A stretch of DNA of 60,788 bases from assembly GCA_022508485.1 (NCBI GenBank), contig JAFLVD010000013.1, forward strand, positions 1 through 60,788. Reading direction: 5' to 3'. Position numbers and translations under genes: made by a program. Positions 34,618 through 43,328 of this stretch are shown here, in pieces. The notes beneath the pieces are model-generated. The model was given only the letters and a program-made list of their open reading frames with translations. It made no database searches and had not been told where the DNA came from. Source of the stretch: Clostridiales bacterium. GTDB lineage: Bacteria; Bacillota; Clostridia; Christensenellales; Pumilibacteraceae. The stretch's first letter is position 1, and every line of letters starts with the position of its first letter.

Positions 34618-35191
34618 AACAATTTTCATTTGGCTTTGCATAGTTTTCGGAATGATTTGCGGTGTCGCTCTTTTGGCTTCCTGTCTGATTATGGTTTTAA
34701 TGGGGCCGGATATCGGCTCGGGTAAATATTACGACAATCCGGACAATTACGATACAATAGACTGTAAAATAACATACTTCGTAGTTTCGTCCGAGTACGA
34801 AACATATTACCTCGATTTAGAGCTGATTACCGTTCCTCCTCACCGTGCATATGTTGATTCAAGCTTCCGTATAGACGGCGACAACTATGCTGTGGCACAA
34901 AAAAACGGGATTGAAGATAATCTCAAGGAAGAAACGGAAGTGCAGATAAAGGTTGCAAGCAAATATCTCGGCGACGGGTGGATATACCCCATCGCCGGAC
35001 TTACTTGTAACGGAGTCGATTATCTCCCGTTTGAAGTCGGGTACAAAAACATAGCAAAATATCAATACGAGGCAGGACGCAAAGCGACCGTTGCTATTTC
35101 AATCAGCGGCTCTGCCTTGCTATTGGGACTGCTTCTTCTCGGCGCAAACTTTATTATATTTTTCAAAGTCGCAAAGCCCGATGGGGTGTAA
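34604..35191 (+). CDS. Free-standing paralogue of the cysteine synthase membrane module
   Basis: A 195-residue membrane protein with TM1 about 7-32 and TM2 about 160-187 around an extracytoplasmic domain. It aligns over its whole length with the first 190 residues of the preceding fusion: YYxNPDNYxxxDCxIT, a middle with DGDNYAVxxKNG, the AGLTCNGVDYL region, and the end FKVAKP against YFVIAKP. It starts 14 bases inside the preceding gene with GAGG upstream, so translation is coupled. I do not recognise the extracytoplasmic domain. The two copies could form a complex in the membrane. Confidence 0.8.
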   Translation: MKRNKTIFIWLCIVFGMICGVALLASCLIMVLMGPDIGSGKYYDNPDNYDTIDCKITYFVVSSEYETYYLDLELITVPPHRAYVDSSFRIDGDNYAVAQKNGIEDNLKEETEVQIKVASKYLGDGWIYPIAGLTCNGVDYLPFEVGYKNIAKYQYEAGRKATVAISISGSALLLGLLLLGANFIIFFKVAKPDGV

Positions 35192-35245
35192 TAAAAAAGA
35201 CGCGGATAGCGCATTTTGTGGGAGTAAATAATAAATGACAAAAAT

Positions 35246-35277
35246 AAAAGGTCTGTTTTTCAGACCTTTTTGTTTTT
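35246..35277. terminator. Strong bidirectional terminator
   Basis: A 10-base-pair perfect stem AAAAGGTCTG (35246-35255)/CAGACCTTTT (35261-35270) with a 5-base loop, followed by TGTTTTT on the plus strand. It serves the fusion operon and the convergent transporter gene. Confidence 0.92.
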
Positions 35278-35280
35278 GCG

Positions 35281-36093
35281 TTATTCTTTGGTTTCGGGCT
35301 GTTCGGTCGTCGGCTTTTCCGTCTTTTTCTTCCCTAACCTAAACGAGAGCAGGAAGCAGACCGCTATAAACGCGCCGCCTATTATGTTTCCTATCGTAGA
35401 TGGAAGCAAGCAGTACAGCAGCGAATTTCCGAGCGTGAGATTTGCCGCGCCGCCCGTAAGCGCGTTTTGAATAAGCCCTGCCGTAAGGTAGTACATGTTT
35501 GCAACGGAGTGTTCGAAGCCGCACGCGACGAAAGCGAACACGGGAAGATAGAGCGCGAGTATTTTCCCTGCCGCGGTTTTAGACGACATTGCCGCCCACA
35601 CCGCAAGGCACACGAGCATGTTGCACAGCACTCCGCGAAGCACCGCCTCGCCGAAGTTCATTGTGCTCTTTGCAGTCGCCGTAGCGATAACCGCCGCGGA
35701 AGTTGCGTCGTTTAAAATTCCGCTCGTAGTAACAAGAACGGCTATTAAAACGCCGCCGATTAAATTTCCGAGGTAGACAATACCCCAGTTTTTAAGCATG
35801 CCGCCAACCGTTATTTTTCGCTCGATTAAAGGCGAGACGAGCAGGCAGTTGCCGGTAAAAAGCTCTGCGCCGCAAAGCACGACGAGTATAAGTCCTACGG
35901 GGAACACCGCCCCCTTAATCGCCGCCGCGCCGCCGCCCGTAAAGCCTACGGACGCCGCGGTGGACGCCGCCGCGCCGAATGCGATAAACGCGCCTGCGAG
36001 TACGGCAAGCACCAACGCCTTATACCATTTTTGCGACGTTTTCGCTTTGGCGACGGTTATGTAGTTATCGGCGATTTCGCTCGGGGTAAACAT
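35281..36093 (-). CDS. Formate/nitrite transporter family channel
   Basis: A 270-residue inner-membrane protein with six hydrophobic segments. It begins TPSEIADNY, and GAELFTGNCLL, NLIGG and CGFEHSVANMYY match the FocA/NirC/FdhC channel family, including the central His region. The cargo could be formate, nitrite or hydrosulfide; the sequence does not decide. The charged C-terminal tail is rich in Lys, Glu and Thr. ATG 36093 has AAGGAGA 4 bases upstream and lies 22 bases after the leuS stop, so it is probably cotranscribed with leuS. Fhs in this window uses formate. Confidence 0.93.
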   Translation of the reverse strand: MFTPSEIADNYITVAKAKTSQKWYKALVLAVLAGAFIAFGAAASTAASVGFTGGGAAAIKGAVFPVGLILVVLCGAELFTGNCLLVSPLIERKITVGGMLKNWGIVYLGNLIGGVLIAVLVTTSGILNDATSAAVIATATAKSTMNFGEAVLRGVLCNMLVCLAVWAAMSSKTAAGKILALYLPVFAFVACGFEHSVANMYYLTAGLIQNALTGGAANLTLGNSLLYCLLPSTIGNIIGGAFIAVCFLLSFRLGKKKTEKPTTEQPETKE

Positions 36094-36115
36094 GTTTCTC
36101 CTTTGTGTGAAAAGA

Positions 36116-38530
36116 TCAAACGACAAAGTTTATAAGCCGTTCGGGAATGACTATTATCTTTTTGGGCGCAACGCCGCCGAGAACGGAATTCACTTCTTCG
36201 TTCTTTAACGCGAGCGATTTTATCTCGTCAACCGAAATGCCCTGCGGAAGGGTTATCTTGCACTTTATCTTGGAATTTACCTGCACGGCGTATTCCGTTA
36301 CGGACTTTACGAGTTTGCTCTCGTCGCAAACGGGATACTTTTCGAGCATGAGCGACTTTTTGCCGCCCATAAGCGAATTAAGCTCTTCGCAAAAATGCGG
36401 CGCGAGAGGCGCCATAAGCTTTACGAGAACACCTAACGCGTATTTAAGGTACTTGGGGTTGTAATTGCTTTCCGAGCGGTACTTATACATGGCGTTTACG
36501 AGTTCCATGCACCTTGCCACAGCCGTGTTAAAGTGGAAGTCGGGAATGTCTTCCAAAACCTTTTTAATGCAGTAGTTAAGCTCGTAGTCGAGCGCGCCGG
36601 CTTTGTCGTCGGCTTTTTCGTCCTTAACCTCTATAACGAGCCGCTCGATTCTGTCCATAAACTTAGAGCACGAAGCGATTCCGCCGTCCGACCACGGTCC
36701 GCCCTCGGTGTAGTCGAAGCCGAACATAAGGTACAGCCTTAGCGCGTCCGAGCCGTATTTTTCGATTAACGGGTCCGCGGAAATTACGTTGCCGCGCGAC
36801 TTACTCATTCTCATTCCGTCTGGACCGAGAATAACGCCCTGGTGAACAAGCCGTTTAAACGGCTCGTCGAAGTTTATATAACCGAGGTCGTGTAAAACCT
36901 TCGTTATAAACCGCGAATACAGCAAGTGGCTGCACGCGTGTTCCGCCCCACCGACGTAGCAGTCGACGGGAAGCAGCTTGTTGACGATATCCGAATCGAA
37001 GGGCGCTTTATCGTTGTGCGCGTCGGGATAGCGAAGGTAATACCAGCTCGAACACACAAACGTGTCGAGAGTATCGCTCTCGCGCCGAGCTTTTTTTCCG
37101 CACACCGGGCAGGTGCAGTTTATAAACTCTTCGTTAGACCTAAGCGGCGATTTTCCGTCGGGTGTGAAGTTTACGTCGTAAGGAAGCTCGACGGGCAGGT
37201 CATTTTCTGGTACTGGCACCGCGCCGCAGTGCTCGCAGTAGATAATGGGTATCGGCGCGCCCCAATAGCGCTGGCGTGAAACAGACCAGTCGCGCATACG
37301 GTAGTTAACCTTTTTGCCGCCGTGTCCCGTTTTTTCAAGCTCGGCAAGAATAGCCGGAATGGCGTCCTTGCTCTTCATTCCGTCGAACTTGCCGGAAGAA
37401 GTAAGCACGCCGTAATCGGTGTAAGGAAGTTCGCCCTTCCCGTCCTCGGCGTTAATTACGCGCACAATCTTCATGCCCTTTTTGACGGCAAAGTCGTAGT
37501 CGCGCGTATCGTGCGCCGCAACGCCCATAACCGCGCCCGTGCCGTACGAATTAAGGCAGTAGTCGGCAACGAGTACGGGCACCTTCTGACCGTTAAGCGG
37601 ATTTATGCAGTACGCGCCGATAAACTCGCCCGTCTTGTCCTTGCTCGTCGAAGTGCGCTCTATGTCCGTTCGCTTTGCGGCGGCGGCAACATATTCCTCC
37701 ACCGCCGCTTTATATTTGGGCGTGGTGAGTACCTTTACGTACGGATGCTCGGGCGCGAGAACTACGTACGTTACGCCGAACAACGTGTCCGCGCGCGTAG
37801 TGAACACCTTAATCGTTTTAACGTCGCCCTTAGGCTTAACGAGATCGAAATGCACCTCGCCGCCCACCGACTTGCCTATCCAGTTGCGCTGCATGGTTTT
37901 GGTCTTTTCGGGCCAGTCGAGCTTGTCGATGCCTTCGAGAAGCTTTTCGGCGTAGTCGGTTATCTTAAAGAACCACTGGGTCATCTCTTTATGGACGACC
38001 TCGCTCTTACAGCGCTCGCACTTACCGTCTACGACCTGCTCGTTGGCTATAACGGTCTGGCACGACGGGCACCAGTTGACGGGCGCCTTTTTCTGATAGC
38101 ACAGTCCGTTTTTATAGAGCTGCAAAAACAGCCACTGCGTCCACTTGTAGTAGTCGGGACGGCAGGTGTAAATTTCGTGCGACCAGTCGAACATAACGCC
38201 CATGTCGGATAACTGCCGTTCCATTGTCGCTATGTTCTTGTCGGTTGAATCCTTGGGGTGAATTCCCGTCTTTATGGCAAAGTTTTCGGCAGGCAGACCG
38301 AACGCGTCGAAGCCCATGGGCTGAAACACGTTTTTTCCCTGCATGCGCATAAACCGCGCGTAGCTGTCCGAAACGCCGTAGTTGTACCAGTGCCCCATGT
38401 GAAGCTGTGCGCCCGACGGGTACGGCAGCATTTCGAGCACGTAGCACTTTTCTCCGCCCTCGTGAAAGGTGTTTATGCCCTGCTCGGCCCAAATCTTTTG
38501 CCACTTTCTTTCAATCTCGTTGTGATCCAT
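36116..38530 (-). CDS. leuS: Leucyl-tRNA synthetase
   Basis: An 804-residue class I synthetase. The HIGH motif appears as HMGH in [13 protein letters not shown] zinc-ribbon pair (CPSCQTV, CERC) lies in the insertion, the editing domain has the [14 protein letters not shown] region, and KMSKS appears as [12 protein letters not shown] 38530 is chosen because it begins 6 bases after the -10 box, with no ribosome site and no usable upstream start outside the promoter. Translation would therefore be leaderless. The transporter gene follows. Confidence 0.96.
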   Translation of the reverse strand: MDHNEIERKWQKIWAEQGINTFHEGGEKCYVLEMLPYPSGAQLHMGHWYNYGVSDSYARFMRMQGKNVFQPMGFDAFGLPAENFAIKTGIHPKDSTDKNIATMERQLSDMGVMFDWSHEIYTCRPDYYKWTQWLFLQLYKNGLCYQKKAPVNWCPSCQTVIANEQVVDGKCERCKSEVVHKEMTQWFFKITDYAEKLLEGIDKLDWPEKTKTMQRNWIGKSVGGEVHFDLVKPKGDVKTIKVFTTRADTLFGVTYVVLAPEHPYVKVLTTPKYKAAVEEYVAAAAKRTDIERTSTSKDKTGEFIGAYCINPLNGQKVPVLVADYCLNSYGTGAVMGVAAHDTRDYDFAVKKGMKIVRVINAEDGKGELPYTDYGVLTSSGKFDGMKSKDAIPAILAELEKTGHGGKKVNYRMRDWSVSRQRYWGAPIPIIYCEHCGAVPVPENDLPVELPYDVNFTPDGKSPLRSNEEFINCTCPVCGKKARRESDTLDTFVCSSWYYLRYPDAHNDKAPFDSDIVNKLLPVDCYVGGAEHACSHLLYSRFITKVLHDLGYINFDEPFKRLVHQGVILGPDGMRMSKSRGNVISADPLIEKYGSDALRLYLMFGFDYTEGGPWSDGGIASCSKFMDRIERLVIEVKDEKADDKAGALDYELNYCIKKVLEDIPDFHFNTAVARCMELVNAMYKYRSESNYNPKYLKYALGVLVKLMAPLAPHFCEELNSLMGGKKSLMLEKYPVCDESKLVKSVTEYAVQVNSKIKCKITLPQGISVDEIKSLALKNEEVNSVLGGVAPKKIIVIPERLINFVV

Positions 38531-38536
38531 ACCGCT

Positions 38537-38565
38537 ATAATACCACACAACACTTTTACTGTCAA
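38537..38565 (-). promoter_or_regulatory. leuS promoter, predicted leaderless start
   Basis: On the minus strand TTGACA (38565-38560), a 17-base spacer and TATTAT (38542-38537), then 6 bases to ATG 38530. Confidence 0.85.
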
Positions 38566-38599
38566 TAAAATCGTTGTAAGCGAATTATTGCGTATCGTG

Positions 38600-38905
38600 T
38601 ATGATATTTAGATTCCTCACTATCTTAACGACGCAAATCCATTATTACCGCCCACCCCGTCATTTCGACCGAAGCCGAACGCAGTAAGACGTAGCGGAGG
38701 TCAGGCGTTAGCCGCACAAATAATAATTGCAAACAACCGTGCGGCGGTTCGCCTAGATTCCTCGACTTCGCTCGGGATGATGCGGTAAGAGCATTAACGT
38801 TTTATTTAAGCATAGCCGCGTTTTATTCTGTATCTAATCTTGTCCTACGTAACAACCGAAGGTTATTCCGAGCGAAGCAAAGGGTCTCTACCCCAATGCC
38901 GCCCG
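38600..38905. repeat. Cluster of dispersed palindromic repeat units
   Basis: This gene-free stretch holds pieces of an intergenic repeat type common in many bacteria. TCATTTCGACCGAAG (38660-38674) faces CTTCGCTCGGGATGA (38766-38780). A third related unit, TTATTCCGAGCGAAGC, begins at 38863. A 7-base-arm hairpin GCCGCAC/GTGCGGC (38711-38745) lies between the first two. No coding potential or transposase was seen. Confidence 0.65.
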
Positions 38906-38907
38906 AC

Positions 38908-38935
38908 AAAAAAAAAGAACCGCGATGCGGTCCTT
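38908..38935 (-). terminator. alaS terminator
   Basis: ACCGC/GCGGT with flanking pairs and a GAT loop. On the minus strand it is followed by nine T residues; the plus side is also T-rich. Confidence 0.85.
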
Positions 38936-38984
38936 ATTTTTTAATTTTTATCTCTTATCTTTTATCTTAGCCGCGACGAGGCGC

Positions 38985-40769
38985 TTATTCTTTCGGTTCC
39001 AACACGGCTTTGATTCGTCTGACGCCGGCAGAGCTGCTTTGCTCTTTTACTATGCGAAAGCGGCCGAGTTCGCCAGTTCTCGATGCGTGGGGGCCGCCGC
39101 AGATTTCCTTAGAGTACTCGCCCATGGTGTACACCTTGACTTTTTCGCCGTACTTACTCGTAAACAAGCCGACCGCGCCCTGCGCCTTCGCTTCTTCCAC
39201 CGTCATTTCCTCGCACGTTACGGGAACGTCGGCGGCGATAGCTTCGTTTACCTTGTCCTCTACCGCCTTTACTTCCTCGGGGGTCATCGCCCTGCCGAAC
39301 GAAAAATCGAAGCGCAATCTTTCGGGCGTGATATTGGATCCGCGCTGATTGACGTTGGGGTCGTTAAGCACCTGCTTTAACGCTTTGTGCATAAGGTGCG
39401 TCGCCGTGTGAAGCCTTGCGGTTAATTCGCCGGTGTCGGCAAGTCCGCCCTTAAAGCGCTGTTCGGCGCCTGCGTGCGAAAGGTTTTTATGCTCTTCGAA
39501 CCGCGCGTTAAAGCCGTCTACGTCCACCTTAAAACCGCGCTCTCGCGCAAGCTCGATCGTCATTTCGAGCGGAAAACCGTACGTGTCGTACAGACGGAAC
39601 GCGCTCTTTCCCGGTATGGTGTCGCCTTGAAGGTACTTGCAAAGCTTTTCGAATTCCTTCATTCCGTTTTCGAGCGTACGCGAAAAGCGCGCGTATTCCT
39701 CGTCGATTTCGGTTTTTACTTTGTCGCGCGCGGCGGCAAGCTCGGGATAAACGTCCTTGTAAATATCGACGACGGTATTTGCAATCTCGGAGTAATCGCC
39801 TTCTTTTAAGCCTATCGTGCCGCCGAAGCGGATTGCTCTGCGAAGCAGCCGCCTTAGAATATAGCCCTGGTCGACGTTACTCGGCGTTACGCCGCGCTCG
39901 TCGCCTATGATAAACGTCGAAGTGCGGATATGGTCGGCAACGACGCGAAGCGCCTTCACCTCTTCCTCTGTGCCGTTAAATTCGCCAAGCTCTTTTATTT
40001 TTTCGACGATAGGCACGAACACGTCGGTTTCGTACACGCTTTTAAGCCCCTGAATATTCATAAGCGCGCGCTCTAAGCCCATGCCGGTGTCTACGTTCTT
40101 TTGTTTAAGCGGACTGAAACTGCCGTCGGCGTTTTTATTGAACTGCATAAAGACGTCGTTCCAGATCTCGATATACTTGCCGCAGTCGCATGCCGGCGAG
40201 CAATTTCCCGAGCACTTAGGCTTTCCCGTGTCGAAGAACATCTCGGTATCGGGACCGCACGGACCTGTCTGACCGGCAGGGCCCCACCAGTTATGCTTTT
40301 TGCCGAGGTAGAAAATATTCTCTTTTTTAATACCGCACTTTTCCCAGAGCGCGGCGGTTTCCTCGTCGCGCGGACAGTCCTTGTCGCCCTCGAAAACGGT
40401 TACGGCAAGTCTGTCGGGCGATAGGCCCAGTTCCTTAGTCAAAAACTCGTAACTCCACGGCACCATTTGCTCTTTGAAATAGTCGCCGAGACTCCAGTTG
40501 CCGAGCATTTCGAAAAACGTGCAGTGGCTGCTGTCCCCAACCTCGTCGATATCGCCCGTTCTTACGCACTTTTGCGTGTCGCAAAGCCGCTTTCCGCTCG
40601 GGTGCGGCTGACCGAGAAGGTACGGAACAAGGGGGTGCATACCGGCCGTAGTAAACAGTACGGTAGGGTCGTTCTCGGGTATGAGCGAGGCGGAAGAAAT
40701 GGGTGCGTGTCCGCGCTCGACAAAAAACTTTATCCATTTTTTGCGAAGAGAATCGCTTGTCAGTTTCAT
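38985..40769 (-). CDS. alaS: Alanyl-tRNA synthetase, short form without C-Ala domain
   Basis: A 594-residue class II synthetase. The catalytic core is normal (FTTAGMHPLVPYLLG, HCTFFEMLGNWSLGDYFK, VDTGMGLERA). The editing domain is also present, with the zinc-type HTATHLMH and CGGPHASRTGELG. The chain stops soon after, so the roughly 270-residue oligomerisation and C-Ala (DHHA1) part of a usual 870-residue AlaRS is missing. The stop is followed by a proper terminator, so this does not look like a recent truncation. An insertion rich in Cys (CSGNCSPACDCG) lies near residue 186. GGAGAG precedes the ATG. Confidence 0.93.
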   Translation of the reverse strand: MKLTSDSLRKKWIKFFVERGHAPISSASLIPENDPTVLFTTAGMHPLVPYLLGQPHPSGKRLCDTQKCVRTGDIDEVGDSSHCTFFEMLGNWSLGDYFKEQMVPWSYEFLTKELGLSPDRLAVTVFEGDKDCPRDEETAALWEKCGIKKENIFYLGKKHNWWGPAGQTGPCGPDTEMFFDTGKPKCSGNCSPACDCGKYIEIWNDVFMQFNKNADGSFSPLKQKNVDTGMGLERALMNIQGLKSVYETDVFVPIVEKIKELGEFNGTEEEVKALRVVADHIRTSTFIIGDERGVTPSNVDQGYILRRLLRRAIRFGGTIGLKEGDYSEIANTVVDIYKDVYPELAAARDKVKTEIDEEYARFSRTLENGMKEFEKLCKYLQGDTIPGKSAFRLYDTYGFPLEMTIELARERGFKVDVDGFNARFEEHKNLSHAGAEQRFKGGLADTGELTARLHTATHLMHKALKQVLNDPNVNQRGSNITPERLRFDFSFGRAMTPEEVKAVEDKVNEAIAADVPVTCEEMTVEEAKAQGAVGLFTSKYGEKVKVYTMGEYSKEICGGPHASRTGELGRFRIVKEQSSSAGVRRIKAVLEPKE

Positions 40770-40802
40770 AAGCTCTCCAAAATTATTAGTCGCTATGTTG
40801 AT

Positions 40803-41642
40803 TTACTTGCGGCGCGCGACGGCCTCGTCGCACAGCGTTTTAATTCCCCTGCTTATAGGCGTAAAGCGGAATGGCAACACCGAATGAAGCTTGCTGTTGC
40901 TTGCTGAATGCTCTAAGCCGACCTGTTCGCTTTTAAGCTCGATTTCTATATCGCCCTCGTCGCGGCGAACCGCTCTGCGCATCGCCTTTGCGACGGTAAG
41001 AAGGGTCGTTTTTTCGTCGCACACGACGTTGTAGTCGCCCTTGGGGTAATTGCCTTGCAAAAACGCGGCAATAATTTTAACAAGGTCGTCGACGGACACC
41101 GAGCTTACCGTTTTTTCGCAGTCGAGAACGATTTTCTTTTTGCTCTTCATCGCGGCGGAGGCAATCTTATTTATCGGCGTGTTTCCGAATCCGCCGTAAA
41201 CGTCGAACACGCGAAGTATCGTCGTAATCTTATCCTTGCCGGCGAGCGTGTTTATTATGCTTTTCGCAAGCCCGTAGCCGTCGGTCGGAACGTAATATTC
41301 CGCCATTTCCTCGGTTACGTCGATAAGCTCTTGACTGCGGTCGAAGTCTGCGGCGTCGGTTACCGCAATCAGCTTTTTAACGCCCCTTTTGGCGCACACG
41401 TATTGAAGATTGTGGAACATTATAAGGTTGTCGGACTCTATAAAGCTGCCGTCGCCCTTTTCGGGCACGTTCGCAAGGTGAAGCACCGCGTCGAACTTGC
41501 CGCCGCCTATAAGCGCGTCGACCGAGCGCGCGTCGAGAAGATCGGCGTCGCTACTCGGCGTGTATATATCGAACGCGCCGCCGTACTTTTTTATAAACGC
41601 CTTGCCTATAAAACCGTTTCCGTCCGTTATGAGAATTTTCAT
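40803..41642 (-). CDS. NAD-dependent epimerase/dehydratase family protein
   Basis: A 279-residue extended SDR-type protein. It begins MKILITDGNGFIGKAF, a slightly altered Rossmann loop (the usual GxxGxxG reads GNGFIG). ADLLDARSVDAL and LHLANVP match the second and third strands. The catalytic YxxxK is present as YGLAKS. RVFDVYGG is also typical. It probably acts on a nucleotide sugar, but the substrate is unknown. GGAGG is 14 bases from the ATG, unusually far. It lies between glnS and alaS in what seems one transcript. Confidence 0.85.
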   Translation of the reverse strand: MKILITDGNGFIGKAFIKKYGGAFDIYTPSSDADLLDARSVDALIGGGKFDAVLHLANVPEKGDGSFIESDNLIMFHNLQYVCAKRGVKKLIAVTDAADFDRSQELIDVTEEMAEYYVPTDGYGLAKSIINTLAGKDKITTILRVFDVYGGFGNTPINKIASAAMKSKKKIVLDCEKTVSSVSVDDLVKIIAAFLQGNYPKGDYNVVCDEKTTLLTVAKAMRRAVRRDEGDIEIELKSEQVGLEHSASNSKLHSVLPFRFTPISRGIKTLCDEAVARRK

Positions 41643-41683
41643 AAGTGTTACGATAACCTCCTATCACTAACCGTTATAACGTT

Positions 41684-43327
41684 TTACTTGTTCCAACTGC
41701 TTTTAAGCTCGACCACGCGGTTAAACGAATCCTCGTCCTTCGCGTCGCGCGCAAAGTACCCGATACGGAAGAACTGCACGCCCTCGCCGACAGGCAGCTC
41801 TTTTACCGCCGCCTCCGCCTTTGCGGAAACCGTTTTTTTGCTCGCGGCGTTTATTCTGTTCACGAACTCGCCCTCGCCGTCGGGGACGATCGCGTCAAGC
41901 TCGTTAATCTTTATGTCGACTGCGCTGTCGCGGTCTATCCACTGAATAACGCCCTTTGCCTTAACCTCGTCCGTCCGTTCCGCGTACACCTTGGTTACGT
42001 TTCCTGCCTTGTCGGTATCGTAGCCGGTGCAGCGAATTATAAACGAATTTTTAAGCCGCGCAAGTCCGCCCGGCACAAGCCTGTGGTAGCCCTTGGGGGG
42101 ATTATAGGAAAAGTCCTCGCGGTTAATGTAAAGCCGCGGCGACAGCGTCATTTTGCGCGTTACGACGGGCGTCGAATTTACTTCGGGGTCGATAAAGGTT
42201 CTGTGCGGAACGGTGTATTCTCCGCCCTCGGTTACCTCTATTATTTCCTTGTCGGACTTATCCATATTAACTATGTCAAGCTCGACGGGATCGGGCGCGA
42301 CCATGTATCTTTTTGCGGTGGCGTTAAGCTCGTCGCGGATACAGTCGTTAAGCTGTGCGGCGTCTACGGTGCCTACCGCCTTCGCGATACCCACCTCGGT
42401 GCAGAACGCGACAATCGCATGAGCAGGCACTCCGCGGCGGCGAAGTCCGGAAAGCGTGGGCATTCTCGGGTCGTCCCAGCCGTCCACCGCCTTCATGTCG
42501 ACGAGCTGTTTAAGATACCTCTTGCTCATAACCGTATCAGTAAGATTAAGCCTTGCAAACTCGTACTGGTGCGGCTTGTCGGTTATGTCGCAATTATCTA
42601 TAACCCAGTCGTAAAGCGGTCTGTGGTCCTCGAATTCCATCGTGCAGCACGAATGCGTAACGTGCTCGACCGCGTCCTCTAAGGGGTGCGCAAAGTCGTA
42701 CATGGGGTACATGTTCCACTTGGTGCCGGTGCGGTGGTGCGGCGCGTGAAGCACTCTGTATATAACGGGGTCGCGCATATTCATATTGGGAGAAGCCATG
42801 TCGATTTTGGCGCGAAGCACCATTCCCCCGTCGGGAACCTCGCCCGACTGCATTTTTTCAAAGAGTTTAAGACTCTCTTTAATGGGACGATCTCGGAATT
42901 TGGAATTTTTGCCCGGCTCGGTGAGAGTGCCGCGCGATAACTTAATTTCGTCCGGCGTGCTCTCGTCTACGTAGGCAAGCCCCTTGTTTATAAGAAGCAC
43001 AGCGCAGTCGCGCATGTAGTCGAAGTAATCGGAGGCGTAAAATACTCCGTCCGGCTCGAAGCCCAGCCAGCGAATATCGTAAAGAATCTGCTCGCAAAAA
43101 TCGGCGTCCTCTTTTACGGGGTTGGTGTCGTCGAAGCGAAGATTGCACTTGCCGCCGAATTTTTTGGCGAGCATAAAGTTGAGGCATGCCGCCTTGGCGT
43201 GGCCTATATGCAGCCTGCCGTTCGGCTCGGGCGGAAAACGCGTAATAATGTTTTTCACCTTGCCGCTTTTAAGATCGTTTATGATTATGTTCTCGATAAA
43301 GTTGGTACCGCTGTCGTTTTCCGGCAT
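41684..43327 (-). CDS. glnS: Glutaminyl-tRNA synthetase
   Basis: A 547-residue class Ib synthetase. RFPPEPNGRLHIGHAKA carries the HIGH motif, the KMSKS loop reads VMSKRYL, and the C-terminal part has the two beta barrels of the GlnRS anticodon-binding region. RFDDTNPVKED is typical of GlnRS rather than GluRS. Its ATG begins one base after the fhs stop codon, and AGGAGG lies 11 bases upstream inside fhs, so the two are coupled. Confidence 0.93.
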   Translation of the reverse strand: MPENDSGTNFIENIIINDLKSGKVKNIITRFPPEPNGRLHIGHAKAACLNFMLAKKFGGKCNLRFDDTNPVKEDADFCEQILYDIRWLGFEPDGVFYASDYFDYMRDCAVLLINKGLAYVDESTPDEIKLSRGTLTEPGKNSKFRDRPIKESLKLFEKMQSGEVPDGGMVLRAKIDMASPNMNMRDPVIYRVLHAPHHRTGTKWNMYPMYDFAHPLEDAVEHVTHSCCTMEFEDHRPLYDWVIDNCDITDKPHQYEFARLNLTDTVMSKRYLKQLVDMKAVDGWDDPRMPTLSGLRRRGVPAHAIVAFCTEVGIAKAVGTVDAAQLNDCIRDELNATAKRYMVAPDPVELDIVNMDKSDKEIIEVTEGGEYTVPHRTFIDPEVNSTPVVTRKMTLSPRLYINREDFSYNPPKGYHRLVPGGLARLKNSFIIRCTGYDTDKAGNVTKVYAERTDEVKAKGVIQWIDRDSAVDIKINELDAIVPDGEGEFVNRINAASKKTVSAKAEAAVKELPVGEGVQFFRIGYFARDAKDEDSFNRVVELKSSWNK

Positions 43328-43328
43328 A

